From Sporosarcina quadrami (lineage in GTDB: Bacteria; Bacillota; Bacilli; Bacillales_A; Planococcaceae), in contig NZ_JACSQN010000007.1 of assembly GCF_014836615.1 (NCBI RefSeq), forward strand, positions 152,342 through 216,341: 64,000 nucleotides of DNA, read 5' to 3'. The first letter of the stretch is position 1. Each line of letters begins with the position of its first letter. The notes below the pieces were generated by a model, which made no database searches, had not been told where the DNA came from, and was given only the letters and a program-made list of their open reading frames with translations. The translations under genes were made by a program, and so were the position numbers. Positions 9,370 through 17,917 of the stretch are shown here, one piece after another.

Positions 9370-9426
9370 GGAGACTTCTCCCCTTCTAACATCATTGTTA
9401 TTTTCATTGTAGGGTTTTCAGCCGTC

Positions 9427-9435
9427 TTGGACAAC
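9427..9435. promoter_or_regulatory. TTGGACAAC motif upstream of the receptor gene
   Basis: Nine bases identical to the core of the palindrome at 9715-9730 occur about 60 nt upstream of the receptor start. A candidate weaker operator for autoregulation. The match is short and could be chance. Confidence 0.3.
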
Positions 9436-9680
9436 CAACTTTCGGTTTATTCTAATTATTCATTCTTAAGTACTTGTTTTGTGTTTCTACAAATGATTTA
9501 TTAATCAATATGCATCGTTCACTGTAAAAGAATTTTGTATGAAGATTTTCGCCAATGCCTCTATTAATTTTCATTTAAAAACCTTTTTTTCTTATTACTA
9601 TTGTAATATGGCAAAAGTTTAAAGCTTTAAGGTCCATTCACTCCTACTCGAATACATACAAAATAAGTATTTTCCCAAAA

Positions 9681-9709
9681 TTCGATTATTAATAGATTGT
9701 TGGTATAAT
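9681..9709 (+). promoter_or_regulatory. Promoter of the secreted hydrolase gene
   Basis: Perfect -10 TATAAT at 9704-9709, 17-bp spacer, weak -35 TTCGAT at 9681-9686. The poor -35 fits a promoter needing an activator. The rest of the 408-bp region 9370-9777 is AT-rich and without a credible ORF. Confidence 0.6.
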
Positions 9710-9714
9710 AGAAT

Positions 9715-9730
9715 TATGTTGGACAACATA
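9715..9730. promoter_or_regulatory. TATG-N8-CATA palindrome, candidate receptor operator
   Basis: Arms TATGTTG and CAACATA are perfect inverted repeats around GA, at about the transcription start of the secreted hydrolase gene. Length and outer bases equal the PlcR box (TATGNANNNNTNCATA), but the inner A/T positions are swapped. Operator role for the adjacent HTH-TPR protein is inferred. Confidence 0.5.
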
Positions 9731-9777
9731 CATTTTGAAGGTGGCTCGGCCGGTTGCCTTCCCAAGGAGAGAGACGG

Positions 9778-10566
9778 ATGAAAAAGTATTCAGCAATGTT
9801 CATCGCATTCATTCTTGTCAGCAGTGTCCAGTTCAATGCACAGGCAGCTTCCTTCAACAAAGATTTCGGTAACAACTTTGATAAGAAATTCGAAAACACC
9901 GTCGACAAGATTCTTGTCATGCAGCCTGGCGTTTCAGCTGAAGAACTCGAACTGGAAGTGGAAGAACTCTCATTGACAATGGGCATGAGCAAAGAGGAAA
10001 TCTACAACCAGATGTACAGTGAAATCGAAGAGCAGAACAGAATGGCAGAAGAAGAAGCAGCTCAATTAGCAGAAGAATTAGCGGCTTCAGGTGAAATGGA
10101 TGCGCTTGGTGGAGGAAGCACATCACTACTTATCGTCGGCCCTAGCGCACAAGGCGATTTCTATTACACACCTTCCTCAACTGCATACGTGAACCACGGG
10201 CATGTCGGTCTCTATTACACGAGCAATACAATTGTAGAATCGATATATCCTTCAGGGGTACGCAGCATTTCTGCCAATGTGCGAAAAGTGGACAGAGGAG
10301 CAGTCGTCAGATCCGTTTCCGCTTCCAGTACAGTGAAAAAGAATGCCGCTGTATGGGCATTCGGCGAAATAGGACAGAAGTATTCCTTGAACTTTGCAAA
10401 TAACCGCAACACTAGTCACTACGGAGACAAAAACTGTTCTAAACTGATCTGGTCAGCGTATAAGGTGAAGGGAAATATGGACCTTGATGTCAATAAAGGG
10501 CTTGGCGTCTATCCACGAGATGTCCGAGATGCTAGTCAGACAGCTCATAAACGCACAGTGAGGTAA
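9778..10566 (+). CDS. Secreted permuted papain-like (YiiX/YycO-type) hydrolase
   Basis: Exported cysteine hydrolase/amidase candidate, 262 residues. Seen: signal peptide ending at AQA (residues 21-23), a charged helical stretch rich in E (residues 50-105), then a permuted NlpC/P60-type domain. Its His lies in NHGHVGLYY (His132) and its Cys in KNCSKLIWSAY (Cys220), the order expected for this permuted fold. ATG at 9778 follows AAGGAGAGAGACGG, which decides against the in-frame ATG 24 nt upstream. Diverges from the RRNPP-type receptor, whose probable target it is. Substrate (peptide, peptidoglycan or lipid amide) unknown. Confidence 0.8.
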   Translation: MKKYSAMFIAFILVSSVQFNAQAASFNKDFGNNFDKKFENTVDKILVMQPGVSAEELELEVEELSLTMGMSKEEIYNQMYSEIEEQNRMAEEEAAQLAEELAASGEMDALGGGSTSLLIVGPSAQGDFYYTPSSTAYVNHGHVGLYYTSNTIVESIYPSGVRSISANVRKVDRGAVVRSVSASSTVKKNAAVWAFGEIGQKYSLNFANNRNTSHYGDKNCSKLIWSAYKVKGNMDLDVNKGLGVYPRDVRDASQTAHKRTVR

Positions 10567-10631
10567 GTCAATTGGAGCAAGCATAATCATTTTGCTTGCT
10601 CTACTACATATGACAGGGAGTGTGAAATGAA

Positions 10632-11789
10632 ATGGAGAGAAAATGGATTTTCATTATAGCGGCATTGGCACTATTCTTTGTAATTGGTGCGACTTCTTTC
10701 TACGTGTTCGGTAAAAAAGCGGACACGGTTTCTTCTGATGAATTGCCGGCAATTATGTCAGATTCCATCGCATCCCTTTACTTTTCCACGACTGCTGATC
10801 AAGATATGAATCGGGACGGACTAAGCTACGTTGCATTCATCGACAAAAAAGGAAATACAAAACTTTGGGAGATGGATGGCTTGGAACTCGGAACAATCCA
10901 CCAGGAGGGCGACTCGTTTTTCATGGAAGACAGAAACAATGTGTATATTATTGATGACAACGAAACAAAGCAATTCAAAGCTGACATCGAAGAGCATACC
11001 GGCGAAGTTACTGGTTACAAAGACGGCAAATTCTTCAGTGTTTATAATTCGGGTTTTACAGACAAAAACGACTATGCATCGAATATAAGAATCGGAGACA
11101 GTTCAGGATTTGAAACGGCTCATATTCCATATTATATGCATATGTCCGGCATGTCTGAAGACGAAATTACGTTCATTGCGGGTGATGAAGAAACGATCTC
11201 TTTATACAAGACTCCACTTCAAAAAGACATCCACATCGAAGAAATCGTCTCGTTAGGCGAAATTGGCGACCGTTTAGGACTCTCTCCAATTCTCATCGAA
11301 GATGGTCATTATTATATGTTAATTAGCGACACGCAAAAATTGACAAGCGACTTGTACAGAATAAATGGCGAGACAAAAAAGACTGATGTATACCCTTTTC
11401 TCACATATAAAGACGCTGATGATTACCGTGTTCGCGTTCCTTATAATTTGAGGAATGCAGCAACCATCTCTAACGGTGTATTCCATTATGTGGATGGAGC
11501 AGGCGATGTGCATGGATTTGATTTCACGACAGAACAGATTCTACCAGTCATTGCTCTTGAAGGAGCAAGTAAGGGGAGTATGAAATTGAATGAACAGACC
11601 TACTTCAAAGGTGGGAACCTCCATTTCTTCCGTTATAACAAATCAATCGAAGCCTATTCAATCGACACGTACGATCTTCTATCCGGTGAGCTCATTGATG
11701 AACTGCCCGTACATGGGCTGGGTCAGATGTTCAATTATGTCAACAGTAAGAAAAAGCGCGTCGCATCGTATGATTTCCTTGTTAAATGA
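10632..11789 (+). CDS. Membrane-anchored extracytoplasmic protein of unknown function
   Basis: A 385-residue protein with one N-terminal hydrophobic segment (residues 5-27) after MERK, so the rest is outside the cell. The ectodomain is rich in short beta-strand stretches (YVAFIDKKGNTKLWEMDGLE, DNNVYIID-like segments), suggesting a beta-propeller or similar fold. No family was recognised. It starts 65 nt after the secreted hydrolase gene with no terminator between, so the two may share a transcript and the same peptide-controlled promoter. ATG follows GGGAG. Confidence 0.75.
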   Translation: MERKWIFIIAALALFFVIGATSFYVFGKKADTVSSDELPAIMSDSIASLYFSTTADQDMNRDGLSYVAFIDKKGNTKLWEMDGLELGTIHQEGDSFFMEDRNNVYIIDDNETKQFKADIEEHTGEVTGYKDGKFFSVYNSGFTDKNDYASNIRIGDSSGFETAHIPYYMHMSGMSEDEITFIAGDEETISLYKTPLQKDIHIEEIVSLGEIGDRLGLSPILIEDGHYYMLISDTQKLTSDLYRINGETKKTDVYPFLTYKDADDYRVRVPYNLRNAATISNGVFHYVDGAGDVHGFDFTTEQILPVIALEGASKGSMKLNEQTYFKGGNLHFFRYNKSIEAYSIDTYDLLSGELIDELPVHGLGQMFNYVNSKKKRVASYDFLVK

Positions 11790-11794
11790 ACTAA

Positions 11795-11834
11795 AAAGAA
11801 GTCAGCCAATAGATATGTTGGCTGACTTCTTTCT
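11795..11834. terminator. Bidirectional intrinsic terminator
   Basis: A 15-bp perfect stem (AAAGAAGTCAGCCAA / TTGGCTGACTTCTTT) with an 8-nt loop, between two convergent genes. Confidence 0.9.
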
Positions 11835-11837
11835 GTC

Positions 11838-13244
11838 TTATCCTAATTTGTCTTCTTCGAGTATATCAGTAGGTTCGCTAACTAAATAATACTTCCCTTT
11901 TGTAATCACTGCGATAAGTACAGTTAATACGGCTGCAAGTATGGCTGCAAAAAATGCTGCAGTCGACTCGAGGAACACACCCATGTAGCCGAGTGCTGCG
12001 ACAGTGCCAAGCAGACTTGCTACAATTAAAGACACTGTGCCGACAGGATTCCACTTATATAAGAATTTCTGTCGTGCAACATAATAATTCGGGCCGATTT
12101 TCAACATTTTTTTCACGACAAGTGCATCCGTTACAAGGACCGCTGCCCAAGCCAATAGGAAAACACCTTGAAATGTCATCAATGTATCAACATGTTCAGT
12201 TATATTCAACAGCATGAGAACAATCGCTGTAATGCCGGATACAACTACCCAAAAACGTCGACCCGGTTCGAATTTAAACATATTTTCAAAGAAATTGGAC
12301 AGCGATAACGAACTGCTATAAATATTCGTGACGTTAATCCTTAATTGCGTCAGCATCGTGAATAATGCACCACCGATACCTAACAATAAGACGATATAGA
12401 CACCTGGATCCGCTTCAAGGAATCGGACACCGAACCAGATGCCAAGTCCCCCCATTACTCCGAAACAGAAAACTTGTGGAATGAACCCGATCATGACAGA
12501 TCCCAGTTTAATGTCTGCCGGTTTTAAAAAACGGGCATAATCGGAAGCAAGCAATGCTGTCAAACCCATAATTCCGTGGTGCATTCCAATACATAACAAC
12601 AAGGCCTCTCCACCAATCGTAACACCTTCAGGCATATACGTGAAAACGGATCCTTCGTAAATCGGGATTTTGTAGAAAGAGACGACAACTGCTGTAATTA
12701 AAAACACTATAAATACCGGCATGGACCATTTTTGTAATTTGTCCAATTGCTCTATGCCAAACCAATTCAGAGGGATAACGATGGAACCGAATACGATAAT
12801 TAGTACCCATTTAGGAAGTGTAGGAAAGAAGTGGTGAACAGCGGAAACTAAGATGAGTCCCTCAAAGGCACAGTACATAATGAAATTGGACGCATATATT
12901 AATGACGTCAGAGATGATCCTATATAGCCAAATCCCCCACCGCGTGACAGTAGATTGACGTTCATGCCGGATTTTGCAGACAAGTAAGCAATGACTGTCC
13001 CAAGCATCCCTGCGACGATAATCGCATATGCGGAAGAAATCATTGCGTTAATAGCACCGAATTTCAGTGCCATGACACTTCCCATTTGGAAATAAAAGAT
13101 AGCTGTCGCAATCCCAAATGTGATATTGGTGATGCTTAACCAGCTTTTGTTCCGTTCATTGAGCGGAACCCGATCTAACGAATAATCGTCTGATGAAACT
13201 TCTTCAGTTGGCTGTAAGTTTTCAGTTGACTGGATAAACGTCAA
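11838..13244 (-). CDS. NCS1 family nucleobase/cation permease (CodB-like)
   Basis: Integral membrane importer of the NCS1 family (cytosine, purines, hydantoin or related), 468 residues with about 12 hydrophobic segments. Seen: an N-terminal SLDRVPLNERNKSWLSITN lead, GAINAMISSAYAI and LSRGGGFGYIGSSLTSLIYA, typical of this family. The assigned TTG start at 13244 lies directly after AAAGGGG, an unusually short spacing, and no better in-frame start exists nearby, so translation may be inefficient or the start is wrong. It diverges from a PucR/CdaR-type regulator gene 418 bp away, which may control it. Substrate not determinable. Confidence 0.88.
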   Translation of the reverse strand: MTFIQSTENLQPTEEVSSDDYSLDRVPLNERNKSWLSITNITFGIATAIFYFQMGSVMALKFGAINAMISSAYAIIVAGMLGTVIAYLSAKSGMNVNLLSRGGGFGYIGSSLTSLIYASNFIMYCAFEGLILVSAVHHFFPTLPKWVLIIVFGSIVIPLNWFGIEQLDKLQKWSMPVFIVFLITAVVVSFYKIPIYEGSVFTYMPEGVTIGGEALLLCIGMHHGIMGLTALLASDYARFLKPADIKLGSVMIGFIPQVFCFGVMGGLGIWFGVRFLEADPGVYIVLLLGIGGALFTMLTQLRINVTNIYSSSLSLSNFFENMFKFEPGRRFWVVVSGITAIVLMLLNITEHVDTLMTFQGVFLLAWAAVLVTDALVVKKMLKIGPNYYVARQKFLYKWNPVGTVSLIVASLLGTVAALGYMGVFLESTAAFFAAILAAVLTVLIAVITKGKYYLVSEPTDILEEDKLG

Positions 13245-13662
13245 CCCCTTTCTGTGTAATTTCGCATGATTTTTGTGACTCCGTGGACAGACAGTTTGCA
13301 GATCGAATATCCCGATTTAGTCACTTTCTTAGCATATCAAGGAATTTCAAGCGATTCAAACAATCGATACAAATACATAAAGCGCACAAACGGCTAAGTT
13401 GTCGAATTCCGTGCAGTAAAGCCAGTCATTCCCCGGGAAATAACGACAAAACAATTGAGAATAATCCACGATAGTACACTTAGTAAGATCATTGCACGAA
13501 TAGAGTTCGAATTCCCGAGATAAATGCAATATTTCCTACATCATTCCCTTGATACCCTCTAAGAAAACCTTATAATGCGACTCATTCATCAGGCTGAATA
13601 TAGGTCATTATGGTAATATTAACTTATATTTTATTTCTACGTAGAAAGGAGACTAGTAATCT
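13245..13662. other. 418-bp intergenic region between NCS1 permease and regulator genes
   Basis: No credible ORF. On the plus strand -35 TTGATA (13549-13554) and -10 TATAAT (13571-13576), 16 bp apart, form a good promoter for the regulator gene, leaving an 80-nt leader. On the minus strand a TTTGTGACT/AGTCAC inverted pair spans about 45 nt upstream of the permease; its meaning is unclear. Nothing else was recognised. Confidence 0.5.
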
Positions 13663-14562
13663 GTGACCATTAACTTAACTGATCTCTTTCCATCTTTCCG
13701 CTTTGTCATCGAGGAACCACTTTCACTTCCTAACGACGTATATATTTATGAAGATTTATCACAAAAAGGCTGGATCGTGATCGACCAACACGAAGTTTCA
13801 ACACGAGATCACAAATTGCTGTGCAGCCTCTTCAACTATGTAACAAATGATTCTTTCTCTCTTAAAAATTCTGAATCTACGCATTGGATGCGTTACTTGG
13901 CCGGCACTGGACCTTCGATGTTACTTACTAGTGAAGAGATGCGTATTATCCAATTGACTTTCTCTACAGAAGGCATGGATAGTGCAAGCATGAAGGAAGC
14001 AGTACAAGCTTTCTTCGGAGATGAAATGATACTGTTGCACCCTTCTCCCCATACAGCATTTCTTATTGAAAAAAAAGCGCATTATACATACTCAGCAGAT
14101 GATTTCAGCTCATTTGCAGCTGTCTTGGAAAACGACTTTTTCAGTAAACCAAGACTATATATCGGCAAGTTCCATAAAGCCGATTCAGACTTCCCTATTA
14201 AATTCCAAACAGAAAAAGACTTGTTCTCAAATTCGATTTCCCGTTTACCAAGTGAGCGTATTTTTACGATGGAAAAGATTTTCCCGTCCTTACTTACAGA
14301 TTCATTATCGGCTGATCTACAGGCAATCCTTCAGAACGAAGTGCTCATACCACTACTCGAGGAAGATGAATTATTGAAAACGGTTCGTTACTTTTTCGAA
14401 AATGGATTTAATGGCTCTGTCACTGCTGAGAAGTTGCACATTCATCGAAATACGCTCAATTATAGGCTAACAAAATTCCAAGAGATTACCGGCTTATCTG
14501 TCAGGAATTTTGAAGGGGCACTCGTCGCTTACTTTGCGAGTTTACTCGCTTCAAAGCAATAA
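13663..14562 (+). CDS. PucR/CdaR-type transcriptional regulator
   Basis: Cytoplasmic regulator of 299 residues starting with GTG after AAAGGAG. Seen: a C-terminal PucR-type helix-turn-helix at about residues 235-298 (LLKTVRYFFENGFNGSVTAE, then LHIHRNTLNYRLTKFQEITG), the conserved module of sugar-diacid and purine-catabolism regulators. The N-terminal 230 residues are a poorly conserved sensor region. It precedes the MsmX/UgpC-like ATPase by 108 nt, with an 11-bp direct repeat in the gap, and diverges from the NCS1 permease; either or both may be targets. Ligand unknown. Confidence 0.85.
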   Translation: MTINLTDLFPSFRFVIEEPLSLPNDVYIYEDLSQKGWIVIDQHEVSTRDHKLLCSLFNYVTNDSFSLKNSESTHWMRYLAGTGPSMLLTSEEMRIIQLTFSTEGMDSASMKEAVQAFFGDEMILLHPSPHTAFLIEKKAHYTYSADDFSSFAAVLENDFFSKPRLYIGKFHKADSDFPIKFQTEKDLFSNSISRLPSERIFTMEKIFPSLLTDSLSADLQAILQNEVLIPLLEEDELLKTVRYFFENGFNGSVTAEKLHIHRNTLNYRLTKFQEITGLSVRNFEGALVAYFASLLASKQ

Positions 14563-14567
14563 TTCAA

Positions 14568-14605
14568 TGTGCACTATGCACTCGGCTTAAACGTTGTGCA
14601 CTATG
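14568..14605 (+). promoter_or_regulatory. Direct repeats TGTGCACTATG upstream of the ATPase gene
   Basis: Two identical 11-bp copies at 14568-14578 and 14595-14605, 27 bp apart, in the short gap between the PucR/CdaR-type regulator and the ATPase gene. Candidate binding sites for that regulator. Inference only. Confidence 0.45.
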
Positions 14606-14669
14606 TCCATACATCATTTTCTGTACATTCAGTATGATGAAGTTACATACAAAATTAGGGGTGAGGTAA

Positions 14670-15767
14670 ATGGGAGAAGTAGTTCTCGATGGTATTTATA
14701 AAAAGTATGGGGATGACGCGGTAGCCGTGTCTGATTTCAATTTACAAGTGGAAGATAAGGAATTCATCGTACTCGTAGGACCTTCAGGCTGCGGGAAATC
14801 AACGACGTTGCGTATGATTGCAGGGCTTGAGGAAATTACAGAAGGCGAGCTTCGCATTAATGGAAAAGTGATGAATGACGTGTCACCAAAAGACCGTGAC
14901 ATTGCGATGGTGTTCCAAAACTATGCACTTTATCCCCATATGTCCGTTTATGATAATATGGCATTCGGGTTAAAGCTGCGGAAGTTTTCAAAAGCGGAAA
15001 TCGACAAGCGTGTAAAGAACGCATCGAATATTCTCGGCTTGGACGATTATTTAACGAGAAAGCCAAAAGCGTTGTCTGGGGGACAACGTCAGCGTGTTGC
15101 ACTCGGACGAGCGATTGTCAGAGATGCAGGGCTATTCCTAATGGATGAGCCTTTATCGAACTTGGATGCGAAACTGAGAGTTCAGATGCGAGCTGAAATT
15201 ACAAAACTGCATGCTCGTCTAGAAACGACAACAGTATACGTAACGCACGACCAAACGGAAGCGATGACAATGGCGACACGTCTTGTCGTTATGAAAGACG
15301 GCCTCATTCAACAAATCGGCACACCAAAAGAAGTATACGAAAATCCGGAAAACGTTTTTGTTGGCGGATTCATCGGCTCCCCTGCTATGAACTTTTTCGA
15401 AGGTGAAGTAATCGATGGACATTTTGTAGTCGGGGATACTTCACTCCGCGTTCCAGATGACAAACTACTGCTATTAAAAGAGCAAGGTGAGTTGAACAAA
15501 CCGATAACGCTTGGGATCCGTCCTGAACATATATATGATAACCCGGAAATGCTTAGCAACTTGTCGACTGCCCATTTGCATGTACTCGTCGATGTAGCAG
15601 AATTGACTGGTGCTGAACTCATGGTCTATTCGTCAATTGGTTCTCACCCGTTCGTTGCCCGCTTAGGGGCAGATACGGATATGACGCCTGGGCAGCAAGT
15701 GACACTTGCCGTTGACATGGACCGCGTACATTTCTTCAATAAGGAAACAGAAATGCGTATTCGATAA
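14670..15767 (+). CDS. Sugar ABC transporter ATP-binding protein (MsmX/UgpC type)
   Basis: Multipurpose carbohydrate importer ATPase, 365 residues. Seen: Walker [21 protein letters not shown] near residue 38, MVFQNYALYPHMSVYDNM, signature LSGGQRQRVALGRAI, Walker B LFLMDEPLSNLD, switch HDQTEAMT, and a C-terminal TOBE/OB regulatory half from about residue 240 with IGSPAMNFFEGEV and GIRPEHIYDN. In Bacillus, MsmX energises several LplABC-type importers that lack their own ATPase. The large amino-sugar cluster facing this gene has exactly such an ATPase-less transporter, so it is the likely partner. The convergent genes share a strong terminator. Confidence 0.92.
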   Translation: MGEVVLDGIYKKYGDDAVAVSDFNLQVEDKEFIVLVGPSGCGKSTTLRMIAGLEEITEGELRINGKVMNDVSPKDRDIAMVFQNYALYPHMSVYDNMAFGLKLRKFSKAEIDKRVKNASNILGLDDYLTRKPKALSGGQRQRVALGRAIVRDAGLFLMDEPLSNLDAKLRVQMRAEITKLHARLETTTVYVTHDQTEAMTMATRLVVMKDGLIQQIGTPKEVYENPENVFVGGFIGSPAMNFFEGEVIDGHFVVGDTSLRVPDDKLLLLKEQGELNKPITLGIRPEHIYDNPEMLSNLSTAHLHVLVDVAELTGAELMVYSSIGSHPFVARLGADTDMTPGQQVTLAVDMDRVHFFNKETEMRIR

Positions 15768-15772
15768 CACGC

Positions 15773-15810
15773 AAGAACCCCCTCATTCGACTAGGAATGA
15801 GGGGGTTCTT
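15773..15810. terminator. Bidirectional intrinsic terminator
   Basis: A 16-bp perfect stem (AAGAACCCCCTCATTC and its complement) with loop GACTAG. It ends the ATPase gene and the whole minus-strand amino-sugar cluster. Confidence 0.93.
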
Positions 15811-15812
15811 CT

Positions 15813-16697
15813 TCATTTTACACAACGGGCCAACGCACCTTGCAAACCAGCCTCGCCTTTATGAATACTACCTTCGATCCGGTTTTCTTTCCCCTTGAAC
15901 AGTTCGTGTACCAAAAGCTTACTGAACTTTTTGCGCACAGCTTCGACGAGTGCAGGATGTTTATTGAAGATGCCGCCACCGAGGACAATGCAAGACGGAT
16001 CGACAAACAGCAAAATTTGATGAAGTTCGTTCGCAATCGCATGTACCGCTTTATCCACAATACTGACTGCCCGTTGATCCTCTTTATAATAATAATCCAT
16101 CATCTCTTTAAGCGTCAGTTGAGGATCACCAAAAACGATACGCCCGAAGCGTTCCATACTATTGCCAGAAACAGTATTCTCCAATGTCGCTCCGTCTTCA
16201 TCTACTAATGCAAAACCGACTTCACCAGCCATTCCGGCACCGCGCAAAAAGCGCCCCTCACTAATCGTGCAACAGGAAATCCCTGTACTGAGCGTCAAAT
16301 AGACAAACGACTCATGCGTGGAACCTCGAGCCGCAAACTCGCCCCACGCCGCCATATACACATCATTATCGACAATAATTTCAGCATTCGTAAACAGTTC
16401 CGACAATCTTTCTTTCAGGGGAAAATCGCGCCATGGCAAGTTATTTTGGAAAATGGCAATCCCCGCATCCACATCTACGATACCGGGTATACCGAGCGAC
16501 ACTCCAGCAATCTCGCTCAACGAGATCTCCTGATGTTTACAAAGTTTCTCAAACGACTCGACAAGTGAAAAATAAAGCTTTTCTCCATCTTCGTTTTCAC
16601 TCCGAATTTCATGGCGCTCAACTAGTGCGCCTGCTTCATCAAACAAAGCTGTCGCAAGTTTCGTGCCGCCGATATCAGCTGTCAGAATATAGTTCAT
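15813..16697 (-). CDS. ROK family sugar kinase lacking the zinc motif
   Basis: Cytoplasmic kinase that probably phosphorylates the imported hexosamine at O6, 294 residues. Seen: phosphate loop DIGGTKLATALFD at the N-terminus, catalytic-type aspartate in VDNDVYMAAWGE and C-terminal LGGGIF. Most ROK kinases carry a GEIGH segment and a CxCGxxGC zinc cluster; here the matching segment reads GEVGFALVDEDGATLENT, with neither the His nor the cysteines, and the usual GTGIGGG reads STGISCC. It is therefore an atypical ROK branch, or altered in activity. Last gene of the amino-sugar cluster, 16 nt after the SIS-domain gene. Confidence 0.82.
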   Translation of the reverse strand: MNYILTADIGGTKLATALFDEAGALVERHEIRSENEDGEKLYFSLVESFEKLCKHQEISLSEIAGVSLGIPGIVDVDAGIAIFQNNLPWRDFPLKERLSELFTNAEIIVDNDVYMAAWGEFAARGSTHESFVYLTLSTGISCCTISEGRFLRGAGMAGEVGFALVDEDGATLENTVSGNSMERFGRIVFGDPQLTLKEMMDYYYKEDQRAVSIVDKAVHAIANELHQILLFVDPSCIVLGGGIFNKHPALVEAVRKKFSKLLVHELFKGKENRIEGSIHKGEAGLQGALARCVK

Positions 16698-16712
16698 AGC
16701 TCAAACCTCCGT

Positions 16713-17726
16713 TTACAATTTTACAACTTGCGTCAAGTTGCGCGGCTTATCCGGATCAAATCCAAGACGGATCGCGCGGTGATACGCGAGTAACTGTAAT
16801 GCAGGCATATACACCGCATGACGGTTCCTGTCAGCGATTTCGTCTGTCAGTATAATTTGTTCATCCGCTTGGAAACCTTCAGCGAGAGGACCCATTGCCA
16901 GTATATGTCCACCAAGACGCTGAATATCTTTTACCAGTTCCTGATCATATGCAGCCGTTTCATTTTGTGCAAGCAGGATGACTGCCGTTGACTCATCGAC
17001 GATTGAGATTGGCCCGTGACGGAATTCAAGGCTTGAATAGCTTTCACATTCTGTTTGGGTCATTTCTTTTAATTTCAACGTAGCTTCTTTTGCCAAGCCG
17101 TTGTAGGAACCTGAACCGAGGAATATGAATCTTGTTTTCGTCAAATCATCTGCGAGGGATTTTGTCGCATTCTCATCCATTATAGTAGATTTGACAATTC
17201 CAGGCACTTGTTTGAGTTGTGCCAAGTCCTGTTCGGAATTATTCTGTTTTGCCGCATAGAGTTGCAATGCATATAACATGTTCGTGAATGACTGTGTCAT
17301 AACTACACTTTTCTCTGAAATATGGTCAAGCGCAATGACTTGATCGGCCGCTTCAGCCATCGGTGTATTGGAATTGCATGTAAGTGCGAGCGTACGCAAG
17401 TTGTCGTTGCCTTTTAGATGATCGAGCGCAAGAATGATTTCAGATGTTGTGCCTGATCTTGAAATGCCGACAATCAGGTACTTTTTATCCGGCACGATGA
17501 GTGTGGACGTGTGTAGGAATAGCTCCGATGCCGGTACGGCTGCGGCGAACTGCCCTGTGACGGATTGGTAGATTTTTGCGGCTGATGATGCAAGGTAAAA
17601 TGACGTGCCGCAACCGGTGAAGAGGATTTGGTCTACGCTGTTTTGGTCGAAATCCATGTTTTTTAGTATGTCGTATGTTCGTTGTAGCTGGTCTGCCTGA
17701 TTGATGATTTCGTTATGTGTATGCAT
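16713..17726 (-). CDS. SIS-domain sugar-phosphate deaminase/isomerase (AgaS/GlmS-isomerase-like)
   Basis: Cytoplasmic enzyme expected to convert a hexosamine 6-phosphate to the ketose 6-phosphate plus ammonia, 337 residues. Seen: two SIS domains (first FTGCGTSFYLASSAAKIYQS and VGISRSGTTSEII near residues 34-105, second FLGSGSYNGLAKEATLKLKE near 195), and a C-terminal PRNLTQVVKL, as in GlmS-type isomerases. There is no NagB-type deaminase in the cluster, so this gene probably fills that step. With the PfkB kinase and class II aldolase the pathway resembles galactosamine degradation, but a glucosamine route is not excluded. Confidence 0.85.
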   Translation of the reverse strand: MHTHNEIINQADQLQRTYDILKNMDFDQNSVDQILFTGCGTSFYLASSAAKIYQSVTGQFAAAVPASELFLHTSTLIVPDKKYLIVGISRSGTTSEIILALDHLKGNDNLRTLALTCNSNTPMAEAADQVIALDHISEKSVVMTQSFTNMLYALQLYAAKQNNSEQDLAQLKQVPGIVKSTIMDENATKSLADDLTKTRFIFLGSGSYNGLAKEATLKLKEMTQTECESYSSLEFRHGPISIVDESTAVILLAQNETAAYDQELVKDIQRLGGHILAMGPLAEGFQADEQIILTDEIADRNRHAVYMPALQLLAYHRAIRLGFDPDKPRNLTQVVKL

Positions 17727-17767
17727 GGTGATTCTCCTATTCCAATTGTATTATTAACACGATAATT

Positions 17768-17885
17768 TGCGCTTCAGGCGGACGCTTTTCGGGGGGGCGT
17801 ACGGTGAGCCTCCTCGTTCGCTACGCGACCTTGCGGGGCCTCACCTGACACGCACATCCCCAGAAGTCGCCGCCTTCCGCTCCAA
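17768..17885. repeat. GC-rich foldback intergenic repeat
   Basis: About 118 bp, far more GC-rich than its surroundings, with imperfect inverted ends (GCTTCAGGCGGACGC at the left, GTCGCCGCCTTCCGC at the right) and an internal GGTGAG / CTCACC pair. It fills the gap between the SIS and PfkB genes. It looks like a dispersed non-coding repeat of the kind I remember from Planococcaceae and Bacillus genomes; I cannot count copies here, as only one lies in the window. Confidence 0.65.
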
Positions 17886-17917
17886 TCATCTAGATGCCAC
17901 TTTATAAAATGCTATCT

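Noticed and set aside
13262..13330. Purine or TPP riboswitch in front of the NCS1 permease
   Set aside because: A GTGACT/AGTCAC pair is present, but none of the conserved loop sequences of these riboswitches could be found.
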